Assembly: GCA_018224345.1 (NCBI GenBank)
Contig: JAGTUW010000062.1
Coordinates: forward strand, 1 to 10,014
Reading direction: 5' to 3'
Length of the DNA stretch: 10,014 bases
DNA from: Bacteroidota bacterium
GTDB lineage: Bacteria; Bacteroidota; Ignavibacteria; SZUA-365
The notes beneath the pieces are model-generated. The model saw only the letters and a program-made list of their open reading frames with translations, was not told the DNA's origin and searched no databases. The position numbers and the translations under genes are program-made. Below, one piece after another: positions 5,730 through 10,014 of this stretch; the first letter of the stretch is position 1, and the number at the start of each line of letters is the position of its first letter.

Positions 5730-7571
5730 ATGCGAGAACGTTTCATCGACCGCCTGCAGCAGGGGACGCTGCTTTTTGACGGAGGAATCGGTACGGAGTT
5801 CTACCGCCGTGGCGTTTTCATCAATAAATGTTACGACGAGTTGAATCTGGGGAATCCTGCACTTGTCGCACAGGTACATCGCGATTACGTGCAGGCGGGC
5901 GTTGACATCATCGAGACCAACACCTTCGGCGCGAATCCCATAAAGCTCGCAGCCCACGGTTTGATCGATGCACTTGAGAATATCAACCGGCGTGGTGCGG
6001 AAATTGCTCGCGAGGCGGCCGGCGACGAGGTGTACGTCGCTGGTTCTATCGGTCCGCTGGGTACACAGATGGAACCACTCGGACCGCTGGCCCGCGAGGA
6101 AGCACGCGCACTGTTCGCAACCCAGGTCAGGGCCCTCTGTGACGGAGGAGTGGATCTGTTCGTGCTGGAGACCTTCATTTATCCGGAGGAACTCCAACAG
6201 GCTATTCTCGCTGTACGTGAATGCTGCGACAAGGCGGTGATCGCACATATCACTATCAATGACGACGCCAGTTCCCTTACCGGCGCCCGGCCGGAGGTAT
6301 TGCTTGCGGAACTCGCGGCCATGAATCCTGATGCCCTGGGTGTCAACTGCACTGTCGGCCCCAGCGTCATGCTCACCTGGCTCGAGCGCGTTCGCGATCT
6401 GACCGACCTGCCGCTCTCGGTGATGCCCAATGCGGGCAAACCGAAAAATGTGGACGGACGCAATATCTATCTGACTTCCCCGGAGTATCTCGGGACGTAC
6501 GCGAAACGTTACATACAGGCTGGCGCGAATATCATCGGGGGCTGTTGTGGTACAGGGCCGGAACATATCCGGCACATGCGCAACGCCATCAGTGCCTACG
6601 GCTTCAAGACACAGACGCCGGCCGCGATCACCTCCGGAAAGGAATTCGAGATCCCTGCCGATGTGGAAGTCGTCATACGCGAGGAGAAATCCCGTCTTGC
6701 GCGCCGTCTTTCTGACGGCCGTTTTGTGACCATGGTCGAGCTCGTGGCCCCGCGCGGGATTTCCGCACAGGTGGAACTTGAGAAAGCGCGGCGTCTGTAT
6801 TACTACGGTGTGGACGTCATCAACATTCCGGACGGACCGCGCGCAAGCGCCCGCATGTCGGCAATGGCTCTTGCGGCAGGCATTCAGCGCGAAGTAGGCA
6901 TAGAAACCCTGTTGCATTACGCCTGTCGTGACCGCAATGTCATCGGCATACAATCGGATCTGCTCGGCGCCTGGGCGCTCGGGTTGCGCAATATTCTCGC
7001 TGTGACGGGCGATCCGCCCAAGCTCGGCAACTATCCCGACGCGACGGCGGTGTTCGATGTCGACGCCATCGGACTGGTCAACATCATCAATCGTCTCAAT
7101 CACGGGCTCGACATCGCGGGGAACCCTATCGGCCCCCCGGCCGCCTTGCATATCGGTGTCGCCGCCAATCCCGCCGCAATGAACAGGGAGCAGGAGTTGC
7201 GGCGGCTGGACTGGAAAGCGGAAGCCGGCGCGGAATTCATCGTCACGCAACCTGTTTTCGATCTCGATGTATTTTTCGCCTTCGTACGTGACATCGAGCA
7301 TCTCGGTCTGCCAGTCATCGCAGGCCTCTGGCCGCTCGCCTCGTTGCGAAACGCGGAATTCATGAACAACGAGTTGCCCGGCTGCAGCGTACCCGAACAC
7401 ATTCTCGATCGCATGCGTACGCAGGCCGATTCAAAAGAAGGCGGCCGTGCCGAAGGCGTCGCCATCGCGCGGGAAACGCTGGCACTGATCAGAAACGAAA
7501 TCGCCGGCGTCCAGATCTCCGCTCCGTTCGGCAGACTCGACACGGTCTTCACTGTGTTGAATGACGACTGA
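5730..7571 (+). CDS. Bifunctional homocysteine S-methyltransferase / 5,10-methylenetetrahydrofolate reductase (YitJ-like)
   Basis: A 613-residue fusion of the type known from Bacillus YitJ. Residues 1-295 form the homocysteine methyltransferase barrel: 'LLFDGGIGTEFYRRG', 'ETNTFGANPIKL', 'GVNCTVGP' with Cys207 and 'GGCCGTGPEHI' with Cys272 and Cys273, the three zinc ligands. Residues 330-600 form a MetF-type FAD barrel: 'MVELVAPRG' with Glu337, 'LLHYACRDRN' (394-403), 'LAVTGDPPKLG' with Asp428, 'IVTQPVFD' with Gln507, and 'PVIAGLWPL'. There are no folate- or cobalamin-binding domains as in full MetH, so the physiological methyl donor is not evident from sequence. The frame is open upstream to 5643 inside kdsD, but the ATG at 5730 begins the domain and follows an AAAGG site at 5719-5723. 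It is probably the last gene of the rightward operon. Confidence 0.93.
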   Translation: MRERFIDRLQQGTLLFDGGIGTEFYRRGVFINKCYDELNLGNPALVAQVHRDYVQAGVDIIETNTFGANPIKLAAHGLIDALENINRRGAEIAREAAGDEVYVAGSIGPLGTQMEPLGPLAREEARALFATQVRALCDGGVDLFVLETFIYPEELQQAILAVRECCDKAVIAHITINDDASSLTGARPEVLLAELAAMNPDALGVNCTVGPSVMLTWLERVRDLTDLPLSVMPNAGKPKNVDGRNIYLTSPEYLGTYAKRYIQAGANIIGGCCGTGPEHIRHMRNAISAYGFKTQTPAAITSGKEFEIPADVEVVIREEKSRLARRLSDGRFVTMVELVAPRGISAQVELEKARRLYYYGVDVINIPDGPRASARMSAMALAAGIQREVGIETLLHYACRDRNVIGIQSDLLGAWALGLRNILAVTGDPPKLGNYPDATAVFDVDAIGLVNIINRLNHGLDIAGNPIGPPAALHIGVAANPAAMNREQELRRLDWKAEAGAEFIVTQPVFDLDVFFAFVRDIEHLGLPVIAGLWPLASLRNAEFMNNELPGCSVPEHILDRMRTQADSKEGGRAEGVAIARETLALIRNEIAGVQISAPFGRLDTVFTVLNDD

Positions 7572-7618
7572 CGCCGAATAAAACTCTGTGTCTCCTCCAC
7601 CCCCGTGGTTCCAACGCA

Positions 7619-7635
7619 GACGCGCGCCCCGCGTC
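7619..7635 (+). terminator. GC-rich hairpin downstream of the metH-like gene (possible terminator)
   Basis: GACGCG (7619-7624) and CGCGTC (7630-7635) form a perfect 6-bp stem with a 5-base loop, 48 bases after the stop of the operon's last gene. No T-run follows on the plus strand, so intrinsic termination is doubtful. Confidence 0.3.
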
Positions 7636-7648
7636 CAAAGGCGCCGAT

Positions 7649-7693
7649 CATTTCCCTCATTCCCCTCATTCCCCCCATTTCCCTCATTCCCTA
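7649..7693. repeat. Tandem repeat: five 9-base units, consensus CATTYCCCT
   Basis: Five consecutive 9-mers: CATTTCCCT, CATTCCCCT, CATTCCCCC, CATTTCCCT and CATTCCCTA, with no interruptions. The strand is strongly pyrimidine-biased. The array lies in the 220-base gap between the metH-like gene and the ftsB-like gene and abuts a second tandem repeat at its right end. Confidence 0.85.
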
Positions 7694-7727
7694 CTCTTAA
7701 CTCTTAACTTTTAACTTTTAACTCTTA
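7693..7727. repeat. Tandem repeat: five 7-base units, consensus ACTYTTA
   Basis: Five consecutive heptamers: ACTCTTA, ACTCTTA, ACTTTTA, ACTTTTA and ACTCTTA, sharing one base with the end of the 9-mer array. Similar short heptamer arrays are, from memory, common between genes in some Bacteroidota/Chlorobiota genomes. The function is unknown. The array ends about 20 bases before the candidate ftsB promoter. Confidence 0.85.
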
Positions 7728-7745
7728 CCTCTCTTCAAGTCATTC

Positions 7746-7774
7746 TTGAACGCCTATTTGCAATCCCCTTTATT
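7746..7774 (+). promoter_or_regulatory. Candidate sigma70-like promoter for the ftsB-like/ROK unit
   Basis: TTGAAC (7746-7751) and TTTATT (7769-7774) are 17 bases apart, each four of six to consensus; the -35 box is identical to that of the candidate promoter at 1394-1422. Transcription would start near 7781, leaving a leader of only about 11 bases before the ATG at 7792. Confidence 0.35.
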
Positions 7775-7791
7775 TTCATTATTATTGCAGC

Positions 7792-8139
7792 ATGCCAGCG
7801 TACGGATACCCGACACAGAGAAAACAGAACAAGTTGATGCGTGTCCTCAAAAACAGGACATACACTATCCTGTTGTTTTCCACCATCCTGGTGGTGGGAT
7901 ATTTTCTCTTCAGCACGAAGGGGTTCATCAGCCGCGTGCAGATCAGTGCCGAGTTGCGGGAGAAGCAGGATCGTGTCATCGCATTGCATCGTGATATACA
8001 GAATCTCGAGCGTGAGCGCGACCGGCTGCGCGATGACAAGAAAACCATCGAGCACGTCGCACGCGAGACACATGGGATGATCAAGGAAGGGGAAATCGTC
8101 TATCGCATTATTCCCGCCAAGGAAAAGAACGCGAAATGA
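7792..8139 (+). CDS. FtsB/DivIC-like septum formation initiator protein
   Basis: A 115-residue bitopic membrane protein. A short basic N-terminus (1-22) precedes one transmembrane helix (about 24-42, 'YTILLFSTILVVGYFLFS'), then a charged coiled coil (about 50-85, with 'LREKQDRVIALHRDIQNLER') and the family's closing motif 'HVARETHGMIKEGEIVYRI' (about 88-106). FtsB/DivIC pairs with FtsL and FtsQ/DivIB in the periplasm to activate septal cell-wall synthesis. No ribosome site precedes the ATG at 7792; Met16 at 7837 is an alternative start that keeps the whole membrane helix. The stop overlaps the start of the ROK kinase gene in an ATGA, implying coupled translation. Confidence 0.85.
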   Translation: MPAYGYPTQRKQNKLMRVLKNRTYTILLFSTILVVGYFLFSTKGFISRVQISAELREKQDRVIALHRDIQNLERERDRLRDDKKTIEHVARETHGMIKEGEIVYRIIPAKEKNAK

Positions 8140-9077
8140 TCAGTATCGGTATCGATATCGGAGGTACTGCCATCAAGGGAGTGTTGACCGACAGTGACCG
8201 TGGAGAGTTGGCACGGACCCAACGTCCTACACTGGCGGCGGAATCCCGGGATGCGACGATAACGCAACTGCATGCCTGTATCGAGGAACTCTCCGCACAA
8301 TCGCCCATGCAAGTGCTTGCCGGAATTGGCTTAGGAGTGCCGGGTGCCATCGACCATGCGCAGGGATTGGTCCTTCATCCCCCCAATCTTCCCGACTGGG
8401 ATGCGGTACCACTGGTGGATATCCTGGCACGTCGCTGGTCGGTGACTGTGCGTCTGGAAAACGACGCCAACTGCGCCGCTCTCGGGGAACGCCATTACGG
8501 TGCGGGTAAAGCCCACGACCATTTCGTCGCCCTGACGCTGGGAACGGGCGTCGGTGGAGGCATCATAGTCAACGGACGTATTTATCACGGACAACGGGGC
8601 TTCGCCGGAGAATTCGGACATATCACTCTTGATCCCGACGGTCCCGTCTGCAACTGCGGCAACCGTGGCTGCATCGAGGCCTATCTCGGCATGCAGTACC
8701 TGATGCGCGAGGCAATCGCCGTATTGCGCAAGGATACCGGCAGTGTGCTGCATATACCGGCCACCGAAGATGCGGACCACCTGACGCCGAAAGATCTTTC
8801 CGAAGCCGCGATGCGCGGCGATCAATCATGCAAGAATATTCTCCACCGCGCCGGCCTGCGTCTCGGCATTGTCATCGCCTCGGTCGCAAACCTCCTGGAC
8901 ATCACGACCTTCATCATAGGGGGCGGTATCGCGGGAGCGGGAGCGCCACTGTTCCGGGGTATAGAAGAAAGCGCTCGCACACGCGTGCTGAAAGTCCACC
9001 GCGATTCCCTCACCATCCTCCCTGCCGAACTCGGCAATGACGCCGGCATGCTTGGCGCCGCTTCCCTGCTGAGATAA
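8136..9077 (+). CDS. ROK-family sugar kinase (glucokinase-like)
   Basis: A 313-residue cytoplasmic protein of standard ROK kinase length. Visible motifs: the phosphate-binding 'IDIGGTAIKG' (6-15), 'GIGLGVPGAID' (63-73), 'LENDANCAALGE' with catalytic Asp110 (107-118), 'LTLGTGVGGGIIVNG' (133-147), 'GEFGHI' with Glu159 and His162, and the ROK zinc signature 'CNCGNRGCIEAY' with Cys172, Cys174 and Cys179. 'IIGGGIAGAG' (260-269) belongs to the C-terminal ATP-binding half. There is no N-terminal helix-turn-helix, so it is a kinase and not a NagC/XylR-type repressor. Glucose is the likely substrate, but N-acetylmannosamine or another hexose cannot be excluded from sequence. It overlaps the ftsB-like gene by 4 bases. 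Confidence 0.92.
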   Translation: MISIGIDIGGTAIKGVLTDSDRGELARTQRPTLAAESRDATITQLHACIEELSAQSPMQVLAGIGLGVPGAIDHAQGLVLHPPNLPDWDAVPLVDILARRWSVTVRLENDANCAALGERHYGAGKAHDHFVALTLGTGVGGGIIVNGRIYHGQRGFAGEFGHITLDPDGPVCNCGNRGCIEAYLGMQYLMREAIAVLRKDTGSVLHIPATEDADHLTPKDLSEAAMRGDQSCKNILHRAGLRLGIVIASVANLLDITTFIIGGGIAGAGAPLFRGIEESARTRVLKVHRDSLTILPAELGNDAGMLGAASLLR

Positions 9078-9109
9078 TTACCCCCTTGCGCTCATGAGAA
9101 ACCCCTGTC

Positions 9110-9132
9110 ACGGAGATATAGTGCTCCGTTTT
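9110..9132 (+). terminator. Candidate intrinsic terminator after the ROK kinase gene
   Basis: ACGGAG (9110-9115) and CTCCGT (9124-9129) form a perfect 6-bp stem with an 8-base loop, and TTTT (9129-9132) follows directly. It lies 32 bases after the ROK stop. The short T-run makes it a weak example. Confidence 0.45.
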
Positions 9133-9147
9133 GTCGTAATACCCTTT

Positions 9148-9173
9148 CCGCAACTCCCGTTGCAACGGTGCGG
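9148..9173. repeat. Nested palindrome in the convergent intergenic region
   Basis: CCGTTGCAACGG at 9157-9168 is a perfect 12-bp palindrome, flanked by CCGCA (9148-9152) and its complement TGCGG (9169-9173). GCAAC (9150-9154) and GTTGC (9159-9163) give an alternative 5-bp hairpin. It may act as a bidirectional terminator or protein site between the convergent genes. Confidence 0.4.
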
Positions 9174-9205
9174 CGCTGGAAGACCTGGTTATGGTGACCC
9201 ATCAC

Positions 9206-9229
9206 GATGTCGTCAACCGTCCCGACATC
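9206..9229. repeat. 7-bp perfect inverted repeat downstream of the T9SS cargo gene
   Basis: GATGTCG (9206-9212) and CGACATC (9223-9229) pair perfectly around a 10-base loop, 39 bases beyond the stop of the minus-strand gene. No T-run follows on either strand. It is possibly the terminator stem for that gene. Confidence 0.35.
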
Positions 9230-9268
9230 TGCAAACTGCCCGGGGAAAGTTGAACTATCGATCAAAGA

Positions 9269-10014
9269 TCAACGATTCATCACCACGACTTTCGCTGTGC
9301 GGACACCGTCCGGTCCCGGTGCAGCCAGGATGTACATGCCGGGGGCGAGGCCCCGGACCTGCATGCGCCCATGCGCACTGCGTCCGTTGTGCAGCAGCGG
9401 CGCCTCGGCCACGCGCCGCCCGAGCAGATCGTAAAGCAGCGCTGTAACCGTTTCCGGCGAGGCGCCCTCGACCACAAAGCGTATCTCGCCACGGGCGGGA
9501 TTGGTGAGAACCCGCAGGGCACCGTCGACGGCTTCCGCAATCCTCTCGACATGCACCGGTGTGTCGTGCAACTCGCCGATGAATACATCACGCAATCCCG
9601 TGAGAGCAGTTTTGAAGCCCTTCGGACGAATGGGCAATACATCGATTGTGATATCGTAAGCAAGCCTGCCGCTAACCAACATTCGGCCTGTTGTGGTTTT
9701 TATAATTTTCCCCATATAAGTAGAGCGAAAATCCACGACAGGGATGGCGCTGATGGGTGCGCCCCGACGGACATCAAAGTCCAGCAATACACCGCGAAAG
9801 CTCATGTCCGATGCTTTCGGGGCAAGAAAGGGGAATTCCACGGAACCGCTGGTCCCCAGTATGCGCACGACATCGCGGTCGGCATCGTAGATTGCCGATC
9901 CGGCGACATCCACACCATGCCCGCCGATATAGGTGATATGCTCGAAACGCATCTCGCGCAGGGAGAAGACAGCGACAATGATGTCCGCATACGTGTACCC
10001 GGATGTGTCTTTCA
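9269..10014 (-). CDS. C-terminal part of a secreted protein with T9SS type A sorting domain (5' end cut by window edge)
   Basis: The frame stays open from the stop at 9269 to the right edge, giving at least 248 residues; the Met at 9952 is internal ('FSLREMRFEHITYIGG' reads straight through it), so the true start lies outside. The last 80 or so residues look like a type A sorting domain of T9SS cargo: 'LRVLTNPARGEIRFVVE', 'LLYDLLGRRVAEAP', 'GLAPGMYILAA' and a final 'RTAKVVVMNR'. In this family the domain directs export across the outer membrane and surface attachment or release. The visible upstream part is beta-rich ('ASDMSFRGVLLDFDVRRGA', 'LAYDITIDVLPIRP') and I do not recognise its family; adhesin, enzyme or repeat protein are all possible. 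It converges on the ROK kinase gene. Confidence 0.8.
   Translation of the reverse strand, partial: KDTSGYTYADIIVAVFSLREMRFEHITYIGGHGVDVAGSAIYDADRDVVRILGTSGSVEFPFLAPKASDMSFRGVLLDFDVRRGAPISAIPVVDFRSTYMGKIIKTTTGRMLVSGRLAYDITIDVLPIRPKGFKTALTGLRDVFIGELHDTPVHVERIAEAVDGALRVLTNPARGEIRFVVEGASPETVTALLYDLLGRRVAEAPLLHNGRSAHGRMQVRGLAPGMYILAAPGPDGVRTAKVVVMNR

Noticed and set aside
4394..5746. 450-codon open frame on the minus strand
   Set aside because: Antisense to yjbQ and kdsD, both unmistakable. The His/Arg/Asp-rich translation looks like a shadow frame.
5628..7400. 590-codon open frame on the minus strand
   Set aside because: It lies antisense to the methyltransferase/reductase gene and part of kdsD, whose motifs are complete on the plus strand. 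The translation shows no recognisable domain and it reflects codon bias of a GC-rich gene.
7100..7687. 195-codon minus-strand frame starting with repeated Met-Arg-Glu-Met/Gly-Met residues
   Set aside because: Its N-terminus is only the translated 9-mer repeat at 7649-7693, and the rest is antisense to the methyltransferase/reductase gene.
7649..7727. CRISPR-like array
   Set aside because: Units are 7 or 9 bases and directly contiguous, with no spacers and no cas genes nearby.
9094..9447. 117-codon open frame on the plus strand after the ROK gene
   Set aside because: It begins before the terminator-like hairpin and runs antisense into the sorting domain of the T9SS cargo gene; the translation is Arg/Pro/Cys-rich without domain character.

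Overview
The window looks like a GC-rich chromosomal segment of a Gram-negative member of the Bacteroidota/Chlorobiota (FCB) group. Three things suggest this. The protein at the right edge ends in what reads as a type IX secretion (T9SS) type A sorting domain, the gene for arabinose-5-phosphate isomerase implies Kdo-containing lipopolysaccharide and so an outer membrane, and a 289-residue protein resembles a family I remember mainly from Bacteroidota. Placement below that level is a guess (Ignavibacteria- or Kapabacteria-like lineages would fit).

Left part, minus strand (1-3340). Two transcription units read leftward. The promoter-distal one (1310 to 1 and beyond the left edge) encodes a protein made of two tandem Lrp/AsnC-type ligand-binding (RAM) domains without a DNA-binding domain, then a NuoE/HydC-like [2Fe-2S] subunit, then the first 97 residues of a NuoF/HydB-like flavin and iron-sulfur subunit. 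This is the pattern of a soluble NAD(P)-linked, possibly electron-bifurcating, [FeFe]-hydrogenase or related dehydrogenase; the catalytic subunit would lie outside the window. A sigma70-like promoter and a 10-bp inverted repeat sit in the 248-base gap before it. The second unit (3340 to 1559) encodes a small two-helix membrane protein with a four-cysteine tail, a diheme cytochrome c lipoprotein, and an alkyladenine DNA glycosylase whose start overlaps the cytochrome stop by 4 bases.

Middle part, plus strand (3444-7571). A divergent intergenic region with a small palindrome leads into four close-packed genes: an uncharacterised DUF4905-like protein, a YjbQ/UPF0047 protein (4-base overlap), KdsD for Kdo synthesis, and a two-domain homocysteine S-methyltransferase/methylenetetrahydrofolate reductase. 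Spacing (overlap, 9 and 13 bases) suggests one transcript.

Right part (7572-10014). A 220-base gap holds a GC-rich hairpin, two adjoining tandem repeats (five 9-mers, then five 7-mers) and a candidate promoter. Then come an FtsB/DivIC-like division protein and a ROK-family sugar kinase sharing a 4-base overlap. A convergent intergenic region with three inverted repeats separates them from the C-terminal part of a large secreted T9SS cargo protein on the minus strand, which runs off the right edge. No tRNA, rRNA, CRISPR array or insertion sequence was seen. Most of the window is housekeeping. The less ordinary items are the RAM-tandem/redox operon, the cytochrome-glycosylase coupling and the compound tandem repeat.
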